From Demequina flava (lineage in GTDB: Bacteria; Actinomycetota; Actinomycetes; Actinomycetales; Demequinaceae): a stretch of DNA of 64,000 nt. The position numbers were made by a program, and so were the translations under genes. The notes below the pieces were generated by a model that saw only the letters and a list, made by a program, of their open reading frames with translations, had not been told where the DNA came from and did not search any database. Within the stretch, counting starts at the first letter, position 1. Each line of letters begins with the position of its first letter. The stretch spans positions 1,590,838 through 1,654,837 of the forward strand of contig NZ_BBRA01000001.1 in the NCBI RefSeq assembly GCF_000975035.1, given 5' to 3'. Positions 16,688-25,700 of the stretch are shown piece after piece.

Positions 16688-17581
16688 TTAGTTCAGGACC
16701 GGAACGTCGACGGCGTCGGACAGCCACTCTGTCTCGAGGGCAGCAAGGGTGCCGTCCTCAGCCAGGACGGCCACAGCAGCCGAGACGGACTCGGTGTTGG
16801 GGGAGTCCTTGGGAAGCACGAAGGCGAACTCGTCGCCATCGCCCTCGGAGGGGAACTGACCAATGATCTCGCCGTTGTCGAGCACAGCGGCCGACAGGTA
16901 GAAGGCGGAGGGCAGGTCCGTGATGAACGCCTCGATCTGGCCCGAGGAGAACGCAGCGACGGTGTCCTCTGCCGAGTTGAACACAGCGAGGTCGTCTTCA
17001 CCGATGTACTCGGCGGCGATGTTGTAACTGGTCGTGCCCGAAGGAACGCCGATGCGGTAGCCGGCGAGGTCAGCGATCGCAGTGGCCGAGGCGAGCTCGG
17101 AGTCAGCGTCCGCGACGATGGCCTGCGAGGTCGTGTAGTACGGCGAGGAGAAGTCGACGGCGTTGCGGCGCTCTTCGGTGATCGAGAACTGCTGGATGTT
17201 CATGTCCCAGTTCTTCGCACCAGGAGCGATCGCGGTCTCGAAGGAGGTGCGCACCCACTCGACGTCTTCTGCGGCGTAGCCGAGCTCGTTGGCGACGGCG
17301 TATGCCACTGCCGACTCGAAACCCTCACCGTTGCTGGGGTCGTCCTCGAGCATCCACGGGTCGTAGGCGGGCTCGCCGGTCGCGATGGTCAGCTTGCCTT
17401 CGGTGACCGTCTCCAGCGATGCCGACTCCATGGCTTCGGTGGTGGCGGCAGCGGAGGTGGACTCGGACGACTCGGGGGTCGACGAGGTCTCAGTGTCGGA
17501 CGACGACGAGCAGCCGGCCAGTGCCAGCGCGGAAAGCGCGACGGCGGTGATGCCGGCGCGGCTCAGGGTGCGAACAGTCAT
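16688..17581 (-). CDS. Amino-acid-binding lipoprotein of an ABC transporter
   Basis: A 297-residue family-3 solute-binding protein. The signal ends in lipobox LAGC (about residue 23), followed by a Ser/Thr/Glu-rich linker and two lobes containing the family signature-like WDMNIQQFSITEERRNAVDFS. Ligand is probably a polar amino acid. I place the start at ATG 17581, which has CTGGAG eight bases upstream; a longer reading to 17656 lacks a ribosome site and would bury the signal peptide. It is the first gene of the operon with the permease and GlnQ-type ATPase. Confidence 0.92.
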   Translation of the reverse strand: MTVRTLSRAGITAVALSALALAGCSSSSDTETSSTPESSESTSAAATTEAMESASLETVTEGKLTIATGEPAYDPWMLEDDPSNGEGFESAVAYAVANELGYAAEDVEWVRTSFETAIAPGAKNWDMNIQQFSITEERRNAVDFSSPYYTTSQAIVADADSELASATAIADLAGYRIGVPSGTTSYNIAAEYIGEDDLAVFNSAEDTVAAFSSGQIEAFITDLPSAFYLSAAVLDNGEIIGQFPSEGDGDEFAFVLPKDSPNTESVSAAVAVLAEDGTLAALETEWLSDAVDVPVLN

Positions 17582-17657
17582 GCGGACTCCAGATTTATCT
17601 GTGAGAGATGGGAATCGGAGCGGGGTCGCCATTGATCGCTCCCGTGCGGGGGCCATT

Positions 17658-18095
17658 CTACGTTGACTCGGCTAGTGCCCAGTCTGCGAAGTCAAAACCG
17701 GGGCTCACGACGCAACTGACGAGCACTTCCTGCTCGCCGCCGAGGTCTGCCGCCTGCCACACACCCGCCGGAACCACGGCCATCGGAACATGCCCAGCTG
17801 CCAGGTCTGGGCCCAAACGCACGGTGGTCACGGCATCGGCCGGACTGTCCCCATCGCCACCAAAGTGAAGCTCGAGCGTGCCGGGCCCGTGCCACAGCCA
17901 CAGTTCATCGGATGTGACGACGTGCCAGGCCGAACGCTCGCCCGGTGTCAGCAGGTAGTGGATGCACGTCGCGGCGGGGCGGATGCCACCGGCGGTGTCG
18001 ACGGGCACGGTTCCCGTCCACATGCGCTTGAACCAGCCGCCCTCAGGGTGCGGTTCCAGGTCAAGGGCCGATGCCGTGGCCGGGGTCTCGCTCAC
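17658..18095 (-). CDS. Cupin-5 (DUF985) family protein
   Basis: A 145-residue single-domain beta-barrel. It has the DUF985 features EPHPEGGWFKR near the start, TCIHYLLTPGERSAWH in the core, and VVPAGVWQAAD with a conserved VSPGFDF close to the C-terminus. The biochemical role of the family is not settled. Its ATG overlaps the stop of the amidohydrolase gene (ATGA), so it belongs to that operon. The N-terminal residues (ATASALDLEP) are encoded by a copy of GGGCCGATGC at 18065-18074. Confidence 0.85.
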   Translation of the reverse strand: MSETPATASALDLEPHPEGGWFKRMWTGTVPVDTAGGIRPAATCIHYLLTPGERSAWHVVTSDELWLWHGPGTLELHFGGDGDSPADAVTTVRLGPDLAAGHVPMAVVPAGVWQAADLGGEQEVLVSCVVSPGFDFADWALAEST

Positions 18096-19402
18096 GACGT
18101 CACCCCGGTCTCGCTGCGGAAGCGCTCGGTGGTGTGGCGGACGCGGCCGGCGGTGACGGTTGCGGCGGCACGCCCATCGCCGGTCTCGGTCAGCGCCATG
18201 ATGGTGTCCTCGACGGATGTCACGGGCACGTCGAAAAATGCGAGGTCGGCCATGGCGCCCACCGCGAGATAGCCGGTGCGGCGCGGGCCCTCATCAATAC
18301 CCATCGCGTGTGCGCCACCTAGCGTGGCCGCGGTCAGCAGTCGTTCGCCGAGGTCATCGTGCGAGTAGCCCTGGCTGCGCGCGATGCGCATGAGAGTGGC
18401 GATCTCGCCCATGGGGTCCAGCGACGGCGATGAGGACAGTGAGTCCGTGCCGATGGCGATGGGGCTGCCCTCCCGCAGATACGCGGCGACGGGGGGATTG
18501 TCGAGGCCGATGATCTCGTTCGACCGCGCGCACAGCGCCACTGTGGTGCCGCGGGCACGCAAAATGGCGCGGTCGCGTGCAGACATGTAGACGCCGTGGG
18601 CCACGTGGCAGTCGGGTCCGAGCACGCCGAGGTGGTCGACGTAGTCCGTCGCCGAGGTACCGAATCCGGCCTGACGAAGTTCCCTCAGGCTGCCCAGTCC
18701 CTGCGACTGCCAGGGGCCCAGATGCTCGGCCTCGAACTCTCGCTCAATGCCGGACTCGCCGAGGTGAATGTGGATGCGGCGGCCGCGCTCGCGGACGATG
18801 TCGGGAATCTCCAGCAGCGGCACGATCTCAAGCGAGTACGGCGCGTGGGGGCTAAGCCCGGATCCGGGGCGGTCGGGCATGGAGTCCAGCGCGGCCTCGA
18901 CCTCGGCGCGGCCGTGCTCGCGCCAGTCGTCGTTGCTCCAGTCGATGACTTCCCAGTACGCGATGCCTGCGAGCCCCGCATCGTGCAGCGCGGTGGCGGC
19001 CTCGGGGTCGGTGACGATGTCCGCGGCGGCCGTGACGCCTGCGGTGATCATCTGCTGAGCGCCGTCGGCTGCTGCGGCGGCCCAGTCGTGACCGCGCTGG
19101 TAGACGGGATTGAAGCCGGTGACCCAGTCCTCAAAGCCGTTGTAAATGCGAGAGGCGACCTCGGCCATGCCGGTGTACTGCAGGTGCGTGTGGGCATTGA
19201 CGAGCCCTGGCATGAGCACGCCGGGCCAGCGCACATGGTTGACGGGCAGGCCGCGCTCCTCAAGCGACGCCTCGACCCACGCGCGCTCGCCAACATGCAG
19301 GATGCGCTCTCCGCGCACTGCGATGGCTCCGTCCAGAATCGGTGGGGCGGTGATGGGCAGCACTAGGTCCGCCGAATACAGCGTGACGGGGAACGTGCTC
19401 AT
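18092..19402 (-). CDS. Amidohydrolase-family deaminase (adenosine/SAH/cytosine deaminase-like)
   Basis: A 436-residue metal-dependent hydrolase with the subtype-III amidohydrolase pattern: H71-x-H73 in VNAHTHLQY, the His of IHIHLGES, the His of CHVAHGVYMS, and the Asp of IGTDSLSSSPSLDP. These mark the ATZ/TRZ group, which includes S-adenosylhomocysteine/methylthioadenosine deaminase, aminodeoxyfutalosine deaminase and guanine deaminase. It overlaps the downstream cupin gene and the upstream AhcY homologue, each by four bases. That linkage makes an adenosine-type nucleoside the most likely substrate, but this is inference. A sequence tree against characterised deaminases would settle the subgroup. 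Confidence 0.85.
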   Translation of the reverse strand: MSTFPVTLYSADLVLPITAPPILDGAIAVRGERILHVGERAWVEASLEERGLPVNHVRWPGVLMPGLVNAHTHLQYTGMAEVASRIYNGFEDWVTGFNPVYQRGHDWAAAAADGAQQMITAGVTAAADIVTDPEAATALHDAGLAGIAYWEVIDWSNDDWREHGRAEVEAALDSMPDRPGSGLSPHAPYSLEIVPLLEIPDIVRERGRRIHIHLGESGIEREFEAEHLGPWQSQGLGSLRELRQAGFGTSATDYVDHLGVLGPDCHVAHGVYMSARDRAILRARGTTVALCARSNEIIGLDNPPVAAYLREGSPIAIGTDSLSSSPSLDPMGEIATLMRIARSQGYSHDDLGERLLTAATLGGAHAMGIDEGPRRTGYLAVGAMADLAFFDVPVTSVEDTIMALTETGDGRAAATVTAGRVRHTTERFRSETGVTS

Positions 19403-20958
19403 GAAGACTCCTTGGTGCGGACAGGGTTGTCGGAAGTGTGAGTGCGGCCGGCGGCGTAGCGCGGCGATCGCCAGTCGGTTTCGGGGGCCGATGCTGGGTT
19501 ACTTCGAGGCTCAAGCGTCACCCCACGTACGCGCGCGGCGGTTGCGGCGACGTGGTCGACGGCGGCTTGGCTCAGCGGGTGAACGCCAACGCCAGGACGG
19601 GAATCGACAACCTCTGCGATTGCCGCGAGCTGGGTGGCGAACGACAGATCCATGATCTCGATGGGATTGCCCTCTGCGGCAGTGACATTGATGCAGCCGC
19701 CGCGATCCAGGATCAGGGTGCCGGTGGTGGTGCGCTCGACGTGTGGGACGGTGGCGCCAGCGCCAGCGCCACCGCCACCGCCATCGACATCGCGCACGGG
19801 TCCGAGCTCTCCATCCCACGAGATCTCGCCGGGAACTCCGCCCGCGACGGCAACGGCTGCCGCCCGGTCAACGAGCTCCGGACCCACCGTTCCCCGCCAC
19901 CCCGTAGCCGAGACGACGAGTGCCCCGGCGCCCAGAGCATCGGCCGGCCCCACTTCGTAGCCATCGTGGAGGGCGAGTAGCGCCCGGGCGGGATCGATCT
20001 CGCTGACGCGAACCTCAGCGCCGAGAGCCCTCAGGTGAGCAGCAACGCCAACTCCCACGGGTCCGTAGCCGATCACGACCGCCGGCTGATCGCGGACGCT
20101 CACTCCAGCGGCATCGAGGAGATCGGCGATGGCGAGGACGCAACTCTGGCCGGTGCCGTAGCGGTTGTCGAAGCCGGTCTTCGTGATGGCGTCGTTGACG
20201 GCCACCACGCCGGTGCCGAGCAGTCCGGCCGCGTGCATCGTGCGCAGCGGCGTTAATCCGCTCGTCGTCTCTTCGGTCGCGCCGATCCAGCGCTTGACCT
20301 GGTCCGGACGCTCCTCGTGTGCCAGGCGCGTCACGTGCGAGCCATCGTCGACCAGTACGTCGAATCCCCGGTCGATGAAGCGCAGCGCAGCCTCGCGTTC
20401 CTGGGCGGGCGTGAAGTCTGGATCGGCGTCGACGGGCACGCCGCGGTCCCGGAGCGCTTGTGCGACGGCGGGGTCGGTCTCGTCGGGATGTGCGTAGACC
20501 GCGACATCGGCACCTGCGCTCGCGAGCAAGAGTGCGAGGTTCGCGGTCTTGGGCTCGAGCGTCATCGAGACGCCGATCGAAAGCCCGCTCACGGTGCCTC
20601 GCGCGGCGAATTCTGCGGCGATCGCGGTCGACACGGGCATGTGAGCGGCCGCAAAGTCGAGGCGCCCGGCTGCGTCGCCACGATGCCCCGTTGCGTGCCC
20701 GCCTAGTGTGATGGCACCCGACGCGACGTCAAAGGCCACAATCTCGGACGCGTCATCGTCGCCACGTGAGTCGTTGCTGGGCGGGCCGTCGGGAATGCCG
20801 GCCGCCACTCGCGCACCCATGGCCACCAGCATCGCCCGGAGCGCATCTGCGACTGGACCCGAACCTTCGACGCGCATCGGTCGGCCCGCAATGAGCAGAT
20901 TGGTGTCGGAGGCGAAGCGGCGCAGCAGCCGCTCCGCTTCGGCGCGCGCGTCGGTCAT
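19399..20958 (-). CDS. Divergent S-adenosylhomocysteine hydrolase homologue with atypical active site
   Basis: 519 residues. The AdoHcyase fold is clear: VDDGSHVTR (about 203-211), ATEETTSGL (227-235), NDAITKTGFDNRYGTGQS (255-272), the NAD-binding VVIGYGPVGVG (294-304) and a C-terminal INVTAAEGNPIEIMDLSFATQ. Differences are marked. The region matching archaeal-type LHLEPKTANL reads MTLEPKTANL, so the substrate-binding His is absent; the STQD motif is replaced by DETDPAV; and the NxGHFDxEI motif reads VAGGVPGEIS. There are about 100 extra N-terminal residues, and a C-terminal tail partly encoded by a dispersed repeat copy. NAD binding seems kept, but canonical SAH hydrolysis is doubtful. It is co-translated with a deaminase. 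The start ATG 20958 has a -10 box seven bases before it (leaderless). Confidence 0.8.
   Translation of the reverse strand: MTDARAEAERLLRRFASDTNLLIAGRPMRVEGSGPVADALRAMLVAMGARVAAGIPDGPPSNDSRGDDDASEIVAFDVASGAITLGGHATGHRGDAAGRLDFAAAHMPVSTAIAAEFAARGTVSGLSIGVSMTLEPKTANLALLLASAGADVAVYAHPDETDPAVAQALRDRGVPVDADPDFTPAQEREAALRFIDRGFDVLVDDGSHVTRLAHEERPDQVKRWIGATEETTSGLTPLRTMHAAGLLGTGVVAVNDAITKTGFDNRYGTGQSCVLAIADLLDAAGVSVRDQPAVVIGYGPVGVGVAAHLRALGAEVRVSEIDPARALLALHDGYEVGPADALGAGALVVSATGWRGTVGPELVDRAAAVAVAGGVPGEISWDGELGPVRDVDGGGGGAGAGATVPHVERTTTGTLILDRGGCINVTAAEGNPIEIMDLSFATQLAAIAEVVDSRPGVGVHPLSQAAVDHVAATAARVRGVTLEPRSNPASAPETDWRSPRYAAGRTHTSDNPVRTKESS
19485..19502. repeat. Dispersed repeat copy within the AhcY-homologue tail
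   Basis: GGGCCGATGCTGGGTTAC, one half of the palindromic element including its GGGTTAC extension, lies inside the coding tail. Read on the minus strand it encodes part of SNPASAPE. A second 9-mer, GCATCGGCC, lies at 19937 in the same gene. Confidence 0.7.
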
Positions 20959-20965
20959 GCCGACA

Positions 20966-20992
20966 AGTCTAGGTTCTGGCGCTCGCGTGCAA
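20966..20992 (-). promoter_or_regulatory. Leaderless-type promoter of the AhcY-homologue operon
   Basis: On the minus strand TTGCAC (20987-20992) and TAGACT (20966-20971) are 15 bases apart, and seven bases separate TAGACT from the ATG at 20958. This is the geometry of leaderless actinobacterial mRNAs. The -10 box overlaps the stop codon of the upstream HNH gene. Confidence 0.6.
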
Positions 20993-22507
20993 TGCGGCAC
21001 CGGCGGGTACAACGCCGCGCGCTTCGGCTTCCCATTGTCGGATGAGCTCGTCATCCCGGAATTCTCGATCGCGGACCCACTGGTCCCATTGATCCTGGCT
21101 CAAGACACACTGGTCCCCATCGTCGAGGTCAACGCGTCTCATCATCGGCTCCCAGCCGCCAATGTCGATAGCGCTGATTCCACCTTCAATTGGCTCCCCA
21201 CGAGGATCCGCCGCGGGGGGCGGAATGAACGTCACGGATGTTGCTGTCGCGACAATTTCCCAGCCATATCGATGGATGTCGTGATGGCACCGGGTGCAGA
21301 GCATGACTCCGTTGTCGAGATTCGATCCGCCTCCGTGAGACCACCACGAGATGTGATGTGCCTCGCAGTGTTCTGGCGGGGCGTGGCACTTCGCGCAGCC
21401 ACCATCGCGCTCGAGCAGTGCAACTCGCTGAGCACGCGTGAACATTCGTACCTCGCGCCCAAGGTCCAGCACTTCGCTGTCGCCGCCCAAGACTTCCGGG
21501 ATCACTCCGGCATCGCCAGCCAGGCGGCGGAGCTCGGACACGGAGACAGGCGTATCGATTCCGTCCACTGTGCCGACACCGCCGGGCCGCGACAGGTCGG
21601 CAACATCCATGCGCACCACGATTGAAGTGCGAATCCCCGAGCGGTCCATCTGGGTGCAGCCGAGCGCGTGGCGCGCCAGCCCACTGAGTGCGTCGGCGCG
21701 CATCTGTCCCACCGTGCGCGTATCCGCTTCGGCGGGATCCTGGTTGCGGCGGATGCGGAAGTCGCGAGTCACAGTCTGTTCAATGGCGGTCAGAATTGGC
21801 GCTGCACTCACTGCATCCATCTGACCGTGGAATCGGACCATGCCATTGTGGTCCTCCTTCCATGCGAAGTACCTCTCCGCGTGCTGCTGACGCTCGCGCT
21901 TCTCGCGTCCCACGCGGTCAATCCGCGCCGCAGCCTTCGCGACCAGCCTGCGGACCTCATCCGCGGTGAGCCCACGTGCCTTGTCGACAAGAGTGGATTC
22001 GAGGTCTACGAGGTCCTGCGCGGGTAACAGGTCCGTGACACGGTTGAGTGCCCCCACGATGTACCCCGCGGCATCCGAAGACAGCTCACCGGCGACCGAT
22101 GCCGCAGCCACGCGCGGATACTTGGGTCGCGAGACCGGCTCGGCAGTGAGCGTGCCTGATTGACCGGGCGCGGGCACGGGCGCGACCGGAGTGGGAGTGA
22201 ACGCATCGCCTGCGTCAATGACCCGCTTCGCGCGCGGCACTGTGCCGCCGGACCGCTTCGCAATCATCTTTCCCGCGTCGCCGAAGCCTTCGCGGCGCGC
22301 CAAGCCGCCATCCCGATCGTTAGGTGCCGATAGCCGCGCGATCTGGCCCGCGATCCGCGCGCTCAGCGCACCGGCGGCACGTTCCAAAGTCATCGCCGCT
22401 TCGTGAACGTCGAGAATCTGCTCGCGCGAGAGGCTCTCGGAATCGCGCGCGGCGAGCTCGCTCACAAGGGAGCACAGTTGCGCGATTTCCTTCGCCTCGA
22501 TTGCCAT
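20969..22507 (-). CDS. DUF222 / HNH endonuclease-type protein
   Basis: About 512 residues with an N-terminal DUF222 helical domain (about 1-330) and a C-terminal HNH module. The module reads GGCAKCHAPPEHCEAHHISW followed by NGVMLCTRCHHDIHRYG, giving Cys pairs for zinc and the H...N...H nuclease residues. These proteins are abundant and multicopy in actinobacteria, and their targets are unknown. The start is probably ATG 22507; an upstream ATG at 22549 adds 14 hydrophobic residues without a good ribosome site. It precedes the AhcY homologue by 10 bases but that gene has its own promoter. Confidence 0.88.
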   Translation of the reverse strand: MAIEAKEIAQLCSLVSELAARDSESLSREQILDVHEAAMTLERAAGALSARIAGQIARLSAPNDRDGGLARREGFGDAGKMIAKRSGGTVPRAKRVIDAGDAFTPTPVAPVPAPGQSGTLTAEPVSRPKYPRVAAASVAGELSSDAAGYIVGALNRVTDLLPAQDLVDLESTLVDKARGLTADEVRRLVAKAAARIDRVGREKRERQQHAERYFAWKEDHNGMVRFHGQMDAVSAAPILTAIEQTVTRDFRIRRNQDPAEADTRTVGQMRADALSGLARHALGCTQMDRSGIRTSIVVRMDVADLSRPGGVGTVDGIDTPVSVSELRRLAGDAGVIPEVLGGDSEVLDLGREVRMFTRAQRVALLERDGGCAKCHAPPEHCEAHHISWWSHGGGSNLDNGVMLCTRCHHDIHRYGWEIVATATSVTFIPPPAADPRGEPIEGGISAIDIGGWEPMMRRVDLDDGDQCVLSQDQWDQWVRDREFRDDELIRQWEAEARGVVPAGAALHASART

Positions 22508-22730
22508 AGAAACACTCAACCATAGGAGTCTGACACGGAAGCGATCCACGGCAAACCCCCAGGTATTTCAGGGGTCGACGTAGCCCCAGGCGCTGGAAAC
22601 CTAAGAGCACCGCCCCCGCAGCATCGGCCCGCCCCACGCGGCGCGAAGGAAGCCCGCAACACGATGTCACCGCTCGTCCGTAGACTGGTCACGCCGGAGA
22701 TTCCGGTCTATTGGCATGCCTGGAGACAGT
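22508..22730. other. Divergent gap with single repeat copy and mfd promoter
   Basis: GCATCGGCCC (22621-22630) is a single copy of the dispersed repeat. TAGACT (22681-22686) is a likely -10 for mfd. No small gene is convincing. The mfd ribosome site TGGAGA (22721-22726) favours GTG 22731 over ATG 22716 as start. Confidence 0.5.
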
Positions 22731-25700
22731 GTGAACCAGCCCCTCAGCGCCCTGCTGCAACACCTGACCCTGCCCTCACTCAACGAGGGCGGGCACCTGG
22801 TGGCACCTCCAGCGGCAGCGCCAGCAATCGTGGGCGCAGCGCAGTCCGATGGCCCGCTCCTGGTCGTGACCGCCTCCGGTGGTGACGCCGACACCTTCGC
22901 CGCCGCCCTTAGCGCCTTCCGCGACCCCGCCACCATCTCCGTCCTGCCCGCATGGGAGACCCTCCCTCACGAGCGCCTCAGCCCGCGCTCGGACACCGTC
23001 GCCCGCCGCCTCGCGACTCTGCGCCGCCTCGCGCACCCCGAGATCGTCAAGGAAGAGGCAGGACTCCCGCCGCTTGAAGTCGTCGTCGCACCCATCCGCG
23101 CGCTCCTCCAACCACTGGTGGCAGGGCTTGCGGACCTCGAACCGGTGCACGTCGCGGTAGGGGAGAGCCACGACCTCACGGAACTCACAGAGAAGCTCGC
23201 AGGCGCCGCCTACACGCGCGTGGACATGGTGGAGCGCCGCGGCGAGTTCGCAGTCCGAGGCGGCATCGTCGACGTCTTCGCTCCCACGGACCCGCACCCG
23301 GTGCGCATCGAGTTCTTTGGCGACGAGGTGGACGCCATTCGCTCCTTCTCGATCGCGGACCAGCGCTCGCTTGAGTCAGTTAACCGACTATGGGCGCCGC
23401 CGTGCCGCGAACTCCTGCTCACCGAGGACGTCCGCACGCGCGCCGCCTCCCTCACCGAGCAAGTGCCTGCTGCCGCCGACATGCTCACCCGCATTGCGGA
23501 CGGGCACGCGGTCGAGGGCATGGAGTCCCTCATTCCGCTCCTCGTCGATCGCCTTCAGGCGCTTCCGGAAGTACTCCCGCGCGACACCCGCGTCATCCTC
23601 ATCGAGCCCGAGCGCCTCGCCCGCCGCGCGGAGGACCTCTCGCGCACCGCGGACGAATTCCTCGCCGCCGCCTGGGTCTCGGCCGCGGCCGGTGCCGATT
23701 CACCGCTCGAGCCCACCGAGGGGTCCTTCCTCACGCTGGAGCAGCTGCAAACTTCCGCTGAGGAGCGCGGCCTCGCCGTCACGACGGTCGGTCCCTTTGG
23801 TGGGGCCGATGCTGAAGTCACCTCCCTGCGAGACCTGGAGGACCACCGGGGTCGCCTTCGCGAGGCGCTCGCCTTGCTGAAGGCTCGCCTGGGTGAGGGA
23901 TGGAACGTCGTGGTGACGGCTGCGGGAACTGGATCCGCGCATCGGCTCCAAGAACAACTCGCGGAAGCGGACATCCCGGCCCGCGTGCAGGAAAACTACG
24001 ACCCCGTCGCGGGCGTCGTCTCGGTGGTCCCACAAATCACCGGCGCCGGCTTCTCGGCGGAGCCAGACCAGGTCCTTGTCATGCATGAGGCCGACCTGAC
24101 CGGCCGCGCAGCCGTCGCAGCCGGCCCCAAGGTCAAGGTCCCAAGCCGCCGCCGCAACGCCGTCGACCCACTGCAGCTGCGCACGGGTGACTTCGTGGTC
24201 CACGAGGCCCACGGCGTCGGCCGGTTTGTCGAGCTCACCAAGCGCCAGGTCCGCGGAATCGAACGCGAGTACCTCGTCATCGAGTACGCGCCATCCAAGC
24301 GCAACGGCCCCGCCGACCGGCTGTCTGTCCCCACGGACCAGCTCGACCAGGTCACCAAGTACGTCGGGGGAGAGGCGCCCAGCGTCAACAAGATGGGCGG
24401 CTCGGACTGGGCCAAGACCAAGACGCGCGCCCGCAAGGCGGTCAAGGAGATCGCGGCGGAACTCATCCGCCTGTACTCCGCGCGCATGGCCACCACGGGT
24501 CGCGAGTTCTCGCAGGACACCCCATGGCAGCGCGAGCTCGAGGAGTCCTTCCCGTTCGTCGAGACCCCGGACCAGTTGTCCACGATCGACGAGGTCAAGG
24601 GCGACATGGAGCGCTCGGTGCCCATGGATCGCCTGGTGTGTGGCGATGTGGGCTTCGGCAAAACCGAGATCGCGGTGCGCGCAGCCTTCAAGGCCATTCA
24701 GGACGGCACCCAGGTCGCGGTGCTGTGCCCCACGACCCTGCTGGTCAAGCAGCACGTCGACACCTTCACGGAGCGGTTCGCGCAGTTCCCCGTCGCTGTC
24801 AAGGCACTGTCGCGCTTCCAGAGCGACAAGGAAGCCAAGGAGATCATCGCGGGCCTGTCTGACGGCTCCGTCGACCTGGTCATCGGCACCCACCGCCTCA
24901 TCACCGGCTCCGTCCGCTTCAAGCAGCTGGGCCTTGTGATCGTGGATGAGGAGCAGCGCTTTGGCGTTGAGCACAAGGAAACCCTCAAGGCCATGCGCAC
25001 GGACGTCGACGTCCTCGCGATGTCCGCCACCCCCATCCCGCGCACGCTGGAGATGGCCGTGACAGGCATTCGCGAAATGTCGACCCTCGCGACCCCGCCG
25101 GAGGAGCGCCACCCGATCCTCACGTACGTAGGACCTCAGGAAAACCCGCAGGTCTCGGCCGCGATCCGCCGCGAACTCCTGCGCGACGGCCAGGTCTTCT
25201 ACATCCACAACTCGGTCAAGACCATCAATAGCGAGGCACGCCGCCTTAGCGAGCTCGTCCCCGAGGCGCGCATCGCCGTCGCCCACGGCCAGATGAGCGA
25301 GAAGCAGCTCGAGCAGGTCATTGTCGATTACTACGACAAGCAGTATGACGTCTTGGTCTGCACCACGATCGTCGAGACCGGCCTGGACATCTCCAACGCC
25401 AACACCCTGATCGTGGAGCGCGCGGACAAATTTGGCCTCAGCCAACTCCACCAGCTCCGCGGACGTGTGGGCCGTGGCCGCGAACGCGCTTACGCGTACT
25501 TCCTCTACCCACCGGACCGCACCCTCACGGAGACCGCACACGACCGCCTGCAGACCATCGCCGCGAACACCGACCTGGGCGCCGGTATGGCCGTTGCCAT
25601 GAAGGACCTCGAGATTCGCGGCGCTGGAAACCTGCTGGGCGGGGAGCAGTCCGGACACATCGAGGGCGTGGGCTTTGACCTCTATATCCGCATGGTGGGA

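Noticed and set aside
20969-22507. Reading the DUF222-HNH gene as a restriction or homing endonuclease system or mobile element
   Set aside because: These genes are common, multicopy and stand-alone in actinobacteria. No methylase, transposase, flanking repeats or intron structure is seen.
22621-22630. The idea that all GCATCGGCC copies are mere codon bias (Ala-Ser-Ala, Ala-Asp-Ala)
   Set aside because: Codon use may explain some coding copies, but a large share lies in gaps that make up less than a tenth of the window, and the longer GGGTTACC extension is not explained by codons.
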